Below, one piece after another: positions 7,887 to 15,639 of a DNA stretch of 64,000 nt. The notes beneath the pieces are model-generated. The model saw only the letters and a program-made list of their open reading frames with translations, was not told where the DNA came from and made no database searches. Each line of letters opens with the position of its first letter. Within the stretch, counting starts at the first letter, position 1. This DNA is from Pseudomonas cichorii (GTDB lineage: Bacteria; Pseudomonadota; Gammaproteobacteria; Pseudomonadales; Pseudomonadaceae), in contig NZ_CP074349.1 in the NCBI RefSeq assembly GCF_018343775.1, positions 2,160,001-2,224,000 of the forward strand. The letters are read 5' to 3'. The position numbers and the translations under genes were made by a program.

Positions 7887-9644
7887 ATGCCCCTCCGATG
7901 TGTACAGATTTCCTCCAAAATGCAGTCAGAACCCGTCGATGCTACTCAGCTCCTGATTCCCGATGCCACTCAGGTATGTGCCTGGCTGATGGGCAATGCC
8001 GGTCTGAAAACCCAGGATCTTGAGCGAGCACAGCGTTTGCAGCAGGAGTCCGAAGGCACAGACCTGCTGGCTCTGTTGACCCGGTTGGGTCTGGTTTCCG
8101 AATTCGAGCTGGCCCGTGCCTGGGCCGCTTTATTGAATGCCCCGCTATTAATGGCCGAAGCTGCGCCGCCCTTGCTTGACCCTTTGCCAGCGTTGACCGA
8201 GCGCTTCATGCGCCATTATCAAGTGGTGCCGGTGGGGTGGAGTGACAACGGTTTGCAGGTGCTGGCCGCGAACCCCGCCGTGTTGTATCCGTTCCAGGCC
8301 ATTGCCTATGCCTGCGAAGTGCCGGTCAGTCTGTCTGTGGGGCCGCGCAATGAAGTCGAAACCCTGATCGAGCGCTATTACGGCCAGGGACGTTCGGCCA
8401 TGGGCACACTGATTGAAAACCTCGATGAAGACGGCGGTTCGCTGGAAGACATCGAGCATCTCAAGGATCTGGCTTCCGAAGCGCCGGTGATTCGTCTGGT
8501 CAACCTGATCCTGCAGCGTGCAGTCGAACAGCGTGCCTCTGACATTCATATCGAACCCTTCGAGAGCCAGCTCAAGGTGCGTTATCGCATCGACGGCGTA
8601 TTGCATGAAGCCGAAGCGCCGCCTTCCAGTTCATCGGCAGCCGTGATTTCCCGGGTCAAGATCATGGCCCGCCTGGACATCGCTGAACGCCGTTTGCCCC
8701 AGGACGGACGCATCATGTTGCGCATCCAGGGCAAGGAACTGGATTTGCGGGTTTCTACCGTGCCCACCAGTTTTGGCGAGTCGGTGGTCATGCGTCTGCT
8801 GGATCGCCAGACCATCGATTTCGATTTCCCGAGCCTGGGTTTCGATGGCGAGCGTCTGCAGCATTTCCTTGACGTGCTGGAGCGTCCCCACGGAATTCTG
8901 CTGGTGACCGGCCCGACCGGCTCCGGCAAGACCACCACGCTTTATACCGCCTTGTCGCGGCTCAACACTGCCGAGCGCAAGATCATCACCGTTGAAGACC
9001 CGGTGGAGTATCAGCTCGAAGGCATCAACCAGATTCAGGTCAAGCCCGCCATCGGCCTGGATTTTGCCGGAGCGCTGCGCTCGATTGTGCGTCAGGACCC
9101 GGACGTCATCATGATTGGTGAGATGCGCGACCTGGAAACCTGCCGTATCGCCATCCAGTCCTCGCTGACCGGTCACCTGGTGCTTTCGACCCTGCACACC
9201 AACAGCGCGGCAGCGAGTATCACCCGCTTGCTGGACATGGGTGTGGAAAGCTACCTGATCGCTTCCACGGTCAACGGTATTCTGGCCCAGCGACTTGTGC
9301 GTCGTCTGGACCCTGCTACCCGTGAAGCCTTCGATGCGCCGCCTGAGCTGATCGCCGAGCACGGGCTTGAGCGCTTCACCGACGAGCGTCCGATTCGCCT
9401 TTATCGACCCCGTGCCGACGCGCCGGGCGGCGGTTATCGCGGGCGCAGTGCAATTACCGAATTGCTGGTCATGAATGAAGAGTTGCGAAGCCTGCTGATG
9501 CGTCATGCCGATGCCGCGACCCTGGAGGAAGCTGCCAGACGGGGTGGTTTGCGTACCCTCCATGAAGAAGGTCTGCGTCAGGCCGTTGCGGGTGTGACCT
9601 CGCTGGAGGAGGTACTGCGTGTCACCCGTGGTGACGGCTCATGA
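7887..9644 (+). CDS. gspE: Type II secretion ATPase GspE
   Basis: This is a 585-residue cytoplasmic ATPase that powers the type II secretion pseudopilus. It has the N1 domain that binds GspL (about residues 10-160). The ATPase core follows, with Walker A (GPTGSGKTT), Asp box (ITVEDPVEYQLEGINQIQV), Walker B region (RQDPDVIMIGEMRD) and His box (GHLVLSTLHTN). The tetracysteine zinc module normally found before GYRGR in GspE is absent: there is no Cys between about residue 420 and the end. The segment from RRLDPATREAF to GGGYRGRSAITELL replaces it. The start is uncertain between ATG 7887 (GGGGGAG 11 bases upstream) and ATG 7920. It is the first gene of the operon and overlaps gspF by four bases. 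Confidence 0.94.
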   Translation: MPLRCVQISSKMQSEPVDATQLLIPDATQVCAWLMGNAGLKTQDLERAQRLQQESEGTDLLALLTRLGLVSEFELARAWAALLNAPLLMAEAAPPLLDPLPALTERFMRHYQVVPVGWSDNGLQVLAANPAVLYPFQAIAYACEVPVSLSVGPRNEVETLIERYYGQGRSAMGTLIENLDEDGGSLEDIEHLKDLASEAPVIRLVNLILQRAVEQRASDIHIEPFESQLKVRYRIDGVLHEAEAPPSSSSAAVISRVKIMARLDIAERRLPQDGRIMLRIQGKELDLRVSTVPTSFGESVVMRLLDRQTIDFDFPSLGFDGERLQHFLDVLERPHGILLVTGPTGSGKTTTLYTALSRLNTAERKIITVEDPVEYQLEGINQIQVKPAIGLDFAGALRSIVRQDPDVIMIGEMRDLETCRIAIQSSLTGHLVLSTLHTNSAAASITRLLDMGVESYLIASTVNGILAQRLVRRLDPATREAFDAPPELIAEHGLERFTDERPIRLYRPRADAPGGGYRGRSAITELLVMNEELRSLLMRHADAATLEEAARRGGLRTLHEEGLRQAVAGVTSLEEVLRVTRGDGS

Positions 9645-10843
9645 GCCTGTTCAAGTTTCGTGCTCTGGATGCTTCGGGTGCCGTGCAGAACGGTGCACTG
9701 GAAGCCAGGGATCAGGAAGCAGCCGTGGCAGCCCTGCAAAAGCGTGGCCTGATGGTGTTGCATATAGAAAGCGCCGGCCTGGGCGGTTTGAGCCGCGCCT
9801 TTGGGCGTGGGCTGTTGAGTGGCGCGGCCCTGGTGAGTTTTACCCAGCAACTGGCGACGCTACTGGGTGCTGGCCAGCCTCTGGAACGATCTCTGGGAAT
9901 TCTGCTCAAACAGCCCGGCCAGCCGCAGACCCGAGCCTTGATCGAGCGGATTCGCGAACAGGTCAAGGCCGGTAAACCGCTGTCTGTTGCTCTGGAAGAA
10001 GAGGGCAGCCAGTTCTCGCCGCTGTACATCAGCATGGTGCGCGCCGGTGAGGCTGGCGGTGCGCTGGAAAGCACCCTGCGTCAGTTGAGCGATTATCTGG
10101 AACGCAGCCAGTTGCTGCGCGGCGAAGTCATCAATGCGCTGATCTATCCGGCGTTTCTGGTGGTCGGCGTGCTGGGCTCCCTGGCTTTGCTGCTGGCTTA
10201 TGTGGTGCCGCAATTCGTGCCTATCTTCAAGGACCTGGGCGTGCCGATCCCGCTGATTACCGAGGTCATTCTCGGTCTTGGCCAGTTTCTGGGGGATTAC
10301 GGTCTGGCGCTGTTTGCCGGGCTGATTGTGTTGGCCTGGACCATGGCCGTGCGCCTGCGCGACCCCCAGCGCCGCGAACGCCGTGACCGTCGCTTGCTGG
10401 GTATCCGGGTTATCGGCCCGCTGTTGCAGCGAGTCGAAGCTGCACGCCTGACTCGCACCTTGGGTACCTTGCTCAGTAATGGCGTGGCGTTATTGCAGGC
10501 GCTGGTCATCGCCCGACAGGTCTGCACCAACCGGGCCTTGCAGGTGCAGGTGGAACAGGCTGCAGAGTCGGTCAAGGGCGGCGGCACACTGGCCAGTGCC
10601 TTTGGTGCCCAACCGCTATTGCCCGATCTGGCATTGCAGATGATCGAGGTCGGCGAACAGGCTGGCGAACTGGACAGCATGTTGCTCAAGGTCGCCGATG
10701 TCTTCGACGTGGAAGCCAAGCGCGGTATCGACCGCATGCTCGCGGCGCTGGTGCCTGCGCTGACGGTAGTCATGGCAGGCATGGTCGCGGTGATCATGCT
10801 GGCAATCATGCTGCCGCTGATGAGCCTGACCAGCAATATCTGA
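9641..10843 (+). CDS. gspF: Type II secretion inner-membrane platform protein GspF
   Basis: This is a 400-residue polytopic membrane protein of the PulF/PilC family. It anchors the assembly platform and couples the GspE ATPase to pseudopilus growth. Two repeated cytoplasmic T2SSF domains (about residues 65-190 and 270-390) are separated by membrane helices near 165-195 and 215-240, with a third helix at the C-terminus. Typical segments are FTQQLATLLGAGQPLERSLGIL, with its counterpart RTLGTLLSNGVALLQAL, and the end segment AIMLPLMSLTSNI. The ATG overlaps the gspE stop as ATGA. Length and domain order are normal for the family. Confidence 0.95.
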   Translation: MSLFKFRALDASGAVQNGALEARDQEAAVAALQKRGLMVLHIESAGLGGLSRAFGRGLLSGAALVSFTQQLATLLGAGQPLERSLGILLKQPGQPQTRALIERIREQVKAGKPLSVALEEEGSQFSPLYISMVRAGEAGGALESTLRQLSDYLERSQLLRGEVINALIYPAFLVVGVLGSLALLLAYVVPQFVPIFKDLGVPIPLITEVILGLGQFLGDYGLALFAGLIVLAWTMAVRLRDPQRRERRDRRLLGIRVIGPLLQRVEAARLTRTLGTLLSNGVALLQALVIARQVCTNRALQVQVEQAAESVKGGGTLASAFGAQPLLPDLALQMIEVGEQAGELDSMLLKVADVFDVEAKRGIDRMLAALVPALTVVMAGMVAVIMLAIMLPLMSLTSNI

Positions 10844-10867
10844 ATTCATGAATGAGGAATGACCCCG

Positions 10868-11299
10868 ATGAATCTTAATCGTACGCGCTTCAAACCCGGA
10901 CGCCGACAGGGCGGTTTTACCCTGCTGGAAATGCTTGCCGTGATTGTTCTGCTGGGTATCGTGGCGACCATTGTCGTGCGTCAGGTGGGCGGTAACGTCG
11001 ACAAGGGCAAATACGGTGCAGGCAAGGCGCAACTGGCCAGCCTGGGCATGAAGATTGAAAGCTATGCACTGGATGTCGGCTCGCCGCCCAAGACCTTGCA
11101 GCAACTGGTGGAAAAGCCAGGCAACTCTTCGGGCTGGAACGGTCCTTACGCCAAGCCTTCGGATCTCAAGGATCCGTTCGGCCATGCGTTCGGCTACCGC
11201 TTTCCGGGTCAGCATGGCAGCTTCGATCTGATTTTCTATGGTCAGGACGGTCAGCCGGGTGGTGAAGGCTACAGCGCCGATCTGGGCAACTGGGAGTAA
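10868..11299 (+). CDS. gspG: Major pseudopilin GspG
   Basis: This is the 143-residue main subunit of the type II pseudopilus. I chose ATG 10868 because GAGGAA lies eight bases upstream; ATG 10859 is too close to that site. The prepilin leader ends at RQGG, cleaved before FTLLEMLAVIVLLGIV, with Glu at position +5 as needed for assembly. The rest matches GspG, including the conserved LQQLVEKPGNSSGWNGPY stretch and the calcium-site loop near DPFGHAFGYRFPG. No prepilin peptidase gene lies in the operon, so processing must use PilD encoded elsewhere. It is spaced 24 bases after gspF and 9 bases before gspH. Confidence 0.96.
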   Translation: MNLNRTRFKPGRRQGGFTLLEMLAVIVLLGIVATIVVRQVGGNVDKGKYGAGKAQLASLGMKIESYALDVGSPPKTLQQLVEKPGNSSGWNGPYAKPSDLKDPFGHAFGYRFPGQHGSFDLIFYGQDGQPGGEGYSADLGNWE

Positions 11300-11308
11300 G
11301 GAGGCGTC

Positions 11309-11746
11309 ATGAATTCTCCTGTCGCGAACCGCGGTTTCACCCTGATGGAAATGCTGGTGGTGCTGGTGTTGATGAGCATCGCCGTAGGTCTGGTGGGTTT
11401 CGGTTTGCAACAGGGTCTGAGTGCTGCCAGCGAGCGTCGTGCCGTGGGCGACATGGTCGAAGCGCTTCGGGCGACTCGGGTTCGGGCGATTGTCACCGGA
11501 CAGCCGGCCCGCACCGTGTTCGACCTGCGCAAGATGACATTCAAGGCCCCGGGCAAGCGTGTGCAGCACTGGCCGGAAAACTTGCAGGTGAACATGCAGA
11601 CGGCCGCCGATCTGGGATCTGCGGTGGAGTTTTACCCTGATGGCGGTTCCAGTGGCGGCAACCTCACGCTGGTCAATGGTGACCGTCGCTGGCGGATCGA
11701 TATCGGCTGGCTGACCGGCAGCGTTCAGGTCCGAACACTCCGATGA
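11309..11746 (+). CDS. gspH: Minor pseudopilin GspH
   Basis: This is a 145-residue minor pseudopilin with a strong AGGAGG site. The leader ends at NRG, then FTLMEMLVVLVLMSIAVGL with Glu at +5. The globular part carries the GspH-like segment VEALRATRVRAIVTGQPARTVFDL and a C-terminal beta-rich region (DRRWRIDIGWLTGSVQV). GspH is thought to sit near the pseudopilus and interact with the tip complex of I, J and K. The gene lies in the usual place after gspG and overlaps gspI by four bases (ATGA). Confidence 0.92.
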   Translation: MNSPVANRGFTLMEMLVVLVLMSIAVGLVGFGLQQGLSAASERRAVGDMVEALRATRVRAIVTGQPARTVFDLRKMTFKAPGKRVQHWPENLQVNMQTAADLGSAVEFYPDGGSSGGNLTLVNGDRRWRIDIGWLTGSVQVRTLR

Positions 11747-12114
11747 ACACCTCGCAGTCAGGTTTTACGCTGCTGGAAATGCTGGCGGCCCTGACCGTCA
11801 TGGCGTTGTGCAGCAGTGTGCTGCTGGTGGCGTTCGGGCAGAGTGCCCGCTCATTGCAGCAGGTGTCCCACAGTGACAGGCTCAGTCATGCTGCGCGCAC
11901 GATTATGGATCAGGAAAGCGCCGGCCCGCTGGCAAACGGCACGCGACAGGGCGCATTGGCCGGTATCGACTGGACCCTGAGTATTCGCCAGATGCCGGGC
12001 CGTGGTACCCAGTCACGTCTGTTTCGTCTTGACCTGACGCTTCAGGAAGATCAGCGTCGAGCGCAGTTCAGTACCTTGAAGCTGCGCGGTGTGTCAGCCG
12101 GAGCGGGATTTTGA
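11743..12114 (+). CDS. gspI: Minor pseudopilin GspI
   Basis: This is a 123-residue minor pseudopilin. The leader is only a few residues (MNTSQSG), cleaved before FTLLEMLAALTVMALCSSVLL, with Glu at +5. The body is short, with a GspI-like segment (LAGIDWTLSIRQMPGRG) and an antiparallel beta end (FRLDLTLQEDQRRAQFSTL). In the family GspI starts the tip complex with J and K. Four-base overlaps with gspH upstream and gspJ downstream imply coupled translation. Confidence 0.9.
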   Translation: MNTSQSGFTLLEMLAALTVMALCSSVLLVAFGQSARSLQQVSHSDRLSHAARTIMDQESAGPLANGTRQGALAGIDWTLSIRQMPGRGTQSRLFRLDLTLQEDQRRAQFSTLKLRGVSAGAGF

Positions 12115-12743
12115 AAACGTCTCAGCGTGGTTTCACGCTGCTGGAAATCATGCTGGTGCTCAGTCTTCTGGGCATCTTGCTGGTGTTGATTGCAGGTGCG
12201 TTGCTGGGTGCCAATCGCGCGGTATTGAAGGCCGAGCGCTATACGCAAAGCCTTGATGAAGTGCGGGCGACGCAGGCATTCCTGCGCAGTTCGATTGGCC
12301 AGGCATTGCCGCTGGACACATCCGAGGACGATAGTGTCAGCAACGGGTTTTTCGAGGGTTCGGCCCAGCAATTGCAATTCGTTGCGACCCTGCCTGGTGA
12401 ACTGGGTGGGGGTATTCAGCGTCATACCCTGCAATTGAGCGGGCCAGAAGGGCAGCGCGACCTGCAAGTGGCGTTCGAGCAGATCAGGTCGGGTCCTGGA
12501 GGCACGATTGTGCAGCCATGGGGCGAGCCTCAGGTCCTGCTGAATAATGTGCAGACGCTGACGTTCAGTTATCGCGGTTTCTCGCCCAAGGGCAAGCCGA
12601 CCGGATGGCTGGCCGACTGGCCATGGCCAAGCCGCCTGCCCAGTGCCGTACGCATCGATATGAAGTTGAACGGGCCGGTGCCCTGGGTCAGTGAAGTGGT
12701 TGCCTTGCGTCTGGACCTGTCCGGTGGAGCAGGGGGCCAATGA
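12111..12743 (+). CDS. gspJ: Minor pseudopilin GspJ
   Basis: This is a 210-residue minor pseudopilin. The start is TTG at 12111, which overlaps the gspI stop as TTGA; no ATG is available before the leader. The leader ends KTSQRG, then FTLLEIMLVLSLLGILLVL with Glu at +5. The body contains the GspJ-type core (VLLNNVQTLTFSYRGFSPKG and VPWVSEVVALRLDL). It should join I and K at the pseudopilus tip. Length is normal for the family. Confidence 0.92.
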   Translation: MKTSQRGFTLLEIMLVLSLLGILLVLIAGALLGANRAVLKAERYTQSLDEVRATQAFLRSSIGQALPLDTSEDDSVSNGFFEGSAQQLQFVATLPGELGGGIQRHTLQLSGPEGQRDLQVAFEQIRSGPGGTIVQPWGEPQVLLNNVQTLTFSYRGFSPKGKPTGWLADWPWPSRLPSAVRIDMKLNGPVPWVSEVVALRLDLSGGAGGQ

Positions 12744-13474
12744 AGCGTTTTTACCCGCATCAGCAGGGCGTTGCACTATTGGTGGTGCTCTGGGTGCTGG
12801 CCCTGCTGAGCCTCTTGCTCGGCGGGCTGGCCGGCTGGGTGCAACTGGAAAGTCGCCAGGCGCTTTGGCTGCGGCAGAACACCCAGGCGATTCTGGCGGC
12901 CGAAGCGGGCATGAACATGGCGATACAAGGTCTGCTCGATCCGGCGCAGCGCAAGGTCTGGATAGCGGATGGACGTCCGGTTGCCTTGAAGTTCGATGAC
13001 ACTCAATTGCTCGTCAGTGTGCGCAGCGAGTTGGGCAAGCTGGACCTCAACAGTGCGCCGGTTGCAGATATTTCCAGGCTCTTGCAGGCCTGTGGTGCTG
13101 CGAAAAACCAGGCAAGTGGCATCGCGCAGTTTCTTGAGGCGCAACGCAGCGGTGGGCAGCCGCCGTTGCGGGTGATCGAAGAGATCCGCCAACTGCCGGG
13201 CATGAATCAGGCGCTGTATGTCTGCCTGGTGCCGGAAGTCACGCTTTGGAGTGGTCTGGAGCGGCCTGATCCAGCATTTGCAACAGCTTTGATACGCCGC
13301 AGTCTGAACCTGCCGAACCAGAGCGCCGTGGGGGCCGATCCCGGCGAAGTTCTGTTCATCGACAGCCAGGCACAACGACCGGGTGGTACGTCCGCCCATT
13401 TACAAATCACGGTTTTATTGAGTCCAGCGGGGGAAAACGCACAACCTTACAAGGTGCTGCGTTGGCAAGAATGA
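12740..13474 (+). CDS. gspK: Minor pseudopilin GspK (short form)
   Basis: This is a 244-residue tip pseudopilin. The leader ends HQQG before VALLVVLWVLALLSLLLGG. The usual Glu at +5 is replaced by a hydrophobic residue, which is normal for GspK and fits a tip position. The alpha-helical GspK domain is present (LGKLDLNSAPVADISRLLQ, and IRQLPGMNQALY), but the protein is 60 or more residues shorter than common GspK proteins. The loss lies mainly in the central insert. Its ATG overlaps the gspJ stop (ATGA) and its own stop overlaps the gspL start. Confidence 0.9.
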   Translation: MKRFYPHQQGVALLVVLWVLALLSLLLGGLAGWVQLESRQALWLRQNTQAILAAEAGMNMAIQGLLDPAQRKVWIADGRPVALKFDDTQLLVSVRSELGKLDLNSAPVADISRLLQACGAAKNQASGIAQFLEAQRSGGQPPLRVIEEIRQLPGMNQALYVCLVPEVTLWSGLERPDPAFATALIRRSLNLPNQSAVGADPGEVLFIDSQAQRPGGTSAHLQITVLLSPAGENAQPYKVLRWQE

Positions 13475-14526
13475 ATTCATTATCAGCACGTCTGGCGCCT
13501 GTCTTCGCGTTGCGCGACCGGGTTGCCCAGCAGTGGCGTGGAAGTCTGGCACAGCGGGGCTGGCAGTTATGGCTGGCGGAGCTACAGGCTTGCCTGCCGG
13601 TTCGTGTGCGCCAATGGCTGGTCCAGGAAACCGTCGAGCAGGTCTACTCATGGCCGCTGCCATCGCACATGCCCAAAGCATCTGCCGATGCGCGCCGGAT
13701 CCTGCTGCTTTCGCCAGCCGATGTGTTGGTGCAGACCCTGCAATTGCCCTCTGCAGCGGCCCGTAATCTATCCACGGTGGTGGGTTACGAGCTGGACCGC
13801 TTTACCCCGTTCGATGCCGGACAACTGTACTTTGTCGCACGACAGGAAAGCCGCAGTGCCAGTTTCATTCAGGTCACGCTGGTGGCCATTCTGCGTGAGC
13901 GTCTGGATCATATTCTTGCCGAGTGCGCTGCCCAGGGGCTGCAACCCGATGCCGTGGATGTGGGGTCTGTCACACAGCGCATGGGCATTGATCTGCTGCC
14001 GACTCCGTTGCGCTCTAATCAGGTTCGCTCCGGTCATCGTGTGCAGCGCTGGCTGCTGTGGACCTGTGGTGCCTTGTTGCTTGGCCTGATGTTGCTCTGG
14101 CTCAACGACCGACAGCGTTTGCTGGACGAGATGCAGGCCAGCGTACAGGTGCAAAAGGCTCAGGTTGCCGAAGTCCAGAAGCTGCGCCAGCAATTGACCA
14201 ATACCCGGGGTGCGGCCAATTACCTGATACGTCGCAAGGCGGCTCAAACGCCGTTGTCGGCATTGCTCAGCGAGTTGACCGCCTGCCTGCCTTCGGACAC
14301 CTGGATCGAAAGTCTGGAAATCAGCGACAGCGCCGAAATCTCCTTTTCTGGCCAGAGCGCCAAGGCCAGCGCCCTCATTGCCCGGGCCAAGAATTGCCAC
14401 AGCCTGGATAACGCGCAGTTTCAGGGCGTGATCCAGCCCGATAGCCGGACCGGCAAGGATCAGTATTCCCTGCGTGCCCATCTGCATCAGGAGAACGCCG
14501 ATGCGCCGTCCACTGACAAGCCGTGA
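13471..14526 (+). CDS. gspL: Type II secretion protein GspL
   Basis: This is a 351-residue bitopic inner-membrane protein linking the GspE ATPase to the platform. I chose ATG 13471 (ATGA overlap with gspK) over the TTG nine bases upstream. A cytoplasmic actin-like domain (about 1-185; LLLSPADVLVQTLQLPSAA, VGYELDRFTPFDA) precedes one membrane helix (about 193-210, LLWTCGALLLGLMLLWL). A periplasmic coiled coil and a ferredoxin-like fold follow (LLSELTACLPSDTWIESLEI). The layout resembles PilN/GspL fusions. It overlaps gspM by 26 bases. Confidence 0.9.
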   Translation: MNSLSARLAPVFALRDRVAQQWRGSLAQRGWQLWLAELQACLPVRVRQWLVQETVEQVYSWPLPSHMPKASADARRILLLSPADVLVQTLQLPSAAARNLSTVVGYELDRFTPFDAGQLYFVARQESRSASFIQVTLVAILRERLDHILAECAAQGLQPDAVDVGSVTQRMGIDLLPTPLRSNQVRSGHRVQRWLLWTCGALLLGLMLLWLNDRQRLLDEMQASVQVQKAQVAEVQKLRQQLTNTRGAANYLIRRKAAQTPLSALLSELTACLPSDTWIESLEISDSAEISFSGQSAKASALIARAKNCHSLDNAQFQGVIQPDSRTGKDQYSLRAHLHQENADAPSTDKP

Positions 14527-15112
14527 GCGTCGGGGCGCGGCCCTGATCGTTCTGGCGCTGGTGCTTTATCTGGCCTACTGGTTGTTGATCGACAGCTGGT
14601 TTGCCGGCCCGTTGCGTGAGATCAGCGAACAGACCGAGCAACTGCGCGAACAGCAACAGCGTTATGCCGGCTTGCTGCAACAGGGCGACTCCCTGCGCCA
14701 GCAACTGGAACAGGCCCGTAACGATCCGGCCAGCAGCACCAGTCTGTTGCCGGGTCAGGACCCCAGTGCCGTGGCCGCCGACCTGATGCAGCGCATTGCC
14801 GACCTGATCAACAGTCACGCCACAACCGGCGGTGGCTGCGCCTTGACCCAGCGCATGCCGATCACTCCCGAGCAGGACAGTGCCGAGCCTTATCGGCAGG
14901 TCAAGGTCAGCCTGACGTTGAACTGCGCCATTGAGCCGCTTACGGCCATCCTGCATGCGCTGGAATATCAGCGACCGTTTCTGTTCGTCGATGAAATGAG
15001 CATGCGCCGCGATGCCAATGCTCCGGCAACGGGTGGTGCGGGCAAGCTGGTGGTGCATCTGCTGGTGCGTGGCTACCTGCAACCTGCATTGGCTGGGGAG
15101 GGCGAGCAATGA
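14501..15112 (+). CDS. gspM: Type II secretion protein GspM
   Basis: This is a 203-residue inner-membrane protein that pairs with GspL. ATG 14501 has AGGAG eight bases upstream and lies inside the end of gspL. A short Arg-rich cytoplasmic start (MRRPLTSRERRG) leads into one membrane helix (ALIVLALVLYLAYWLLI). A heptad-like coiled coil rich in Gln and Glu follows, and then a periplasmic ferredoxin-like domain (YRQVKVSLTLNCAIEPLTAIL, FLFVDEMSMRR). The order LM after K is standard. It overlaps the next gene by four bases. Confidence 0.88.
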   Translation: MRRPLTSRERRGAALIVLALVLYLAYWLLIDSWFAGPLREISEQTEQLREQQQRYAGLLQQGDSLRQQLEQARNDPASSTSLLPGQDPSAVAADLMQRIADLINSHATTGGGCALTQRMPITPEQDSAEPYRQVKVSLTLNCAIEPLTAILHALEYQRPFLFVDEMSMRRDANAPATGGAGKLVVHLLVRGYLQPALAGEGEQ

Positions 15113-15639
15113 AGACTCTATTGCGTCCTCTGGAGTGGGCATTGCTGGGGCTGGCAACACTGCTGGCAGCGCTTGTTGCTCTGGTGCTCAGTGGCGCGGC
15201 CCACTCACCGGACTGGCTGCCCGAAGAGGCGCCGCGCAACCCGGTCAACCATTCGGCACAAGCCCAGCGTGCCCCCGAAGCGAGTCTGGACAGCCTGTCC
15301 AATACCTGGAAAACCCCGCTGTTCAGCCCTGATCGCAGCCCTGATCGTGCGGTGGAGCAAGCCAATGTGCAGGCCACCAGCCTGTCGGGCATGACCCTGA
15401 GTGGCGTCATCATCGACGGTTCCCTGAAGGTTGCACTGCTCAAGCAAAACGATGGTCCGCCCTTGAAAATCAAACAAGGCCAGCGCCTGGCCAATGGCTG
15501 GACGCTGGACAGTGTCGAGCCGATGCAAGCCACATTCAGTTTCGATGGCCGCACGCAAGCCTTGCGCTTGCCCGCACCGCGTCTGCCGCCGCCCTCGAAC
15601 ACGCCACCAATTACCTTAACCAACGATTCAGCCCCGTGA
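15109..15639 (+). CDS. Short GspC/GspN-type type II secretion protein
   Basis: This is a 176-residue inner-membrane protein with one N-terminal helix (EWALLGLATLLAALVALVL), a Pro-rich linker, and a periplasmic domain at about residues 65-155. That domain has LFSPDRSPDR, LSGMTLSGVIIDGSLKVALL and LANGWTLDSVEPMQATFSF. It resembles the homology region of GspC, which contacts the secretin. The PDZ or coiled-coil end of classical GspC/XcpP is missing, and the gene sits between gspM and gspD instead of before gspD at the operon head. In pseudomonads such genes are often labelled gspN. A Pro-rich tail ends the protein. The role as secretin-to-platform connector is inferred. Confidence 0.78.
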   Translation: MKTLLRPLEWALLGLATLLAALVALVLSGAAHSPDWLPEEAPRNPVNHSAQAQRAPEASLDSLSNTWKTPLFSPDRSPDRAVEQANVQATSLSGMTLSGVIIDGSLKVALLKQNDGPPLKIKQGQRLANGWTLDSVEPMQATFSFDGRTQALRLPAPRLPPPSNTPPITLTNDSAP

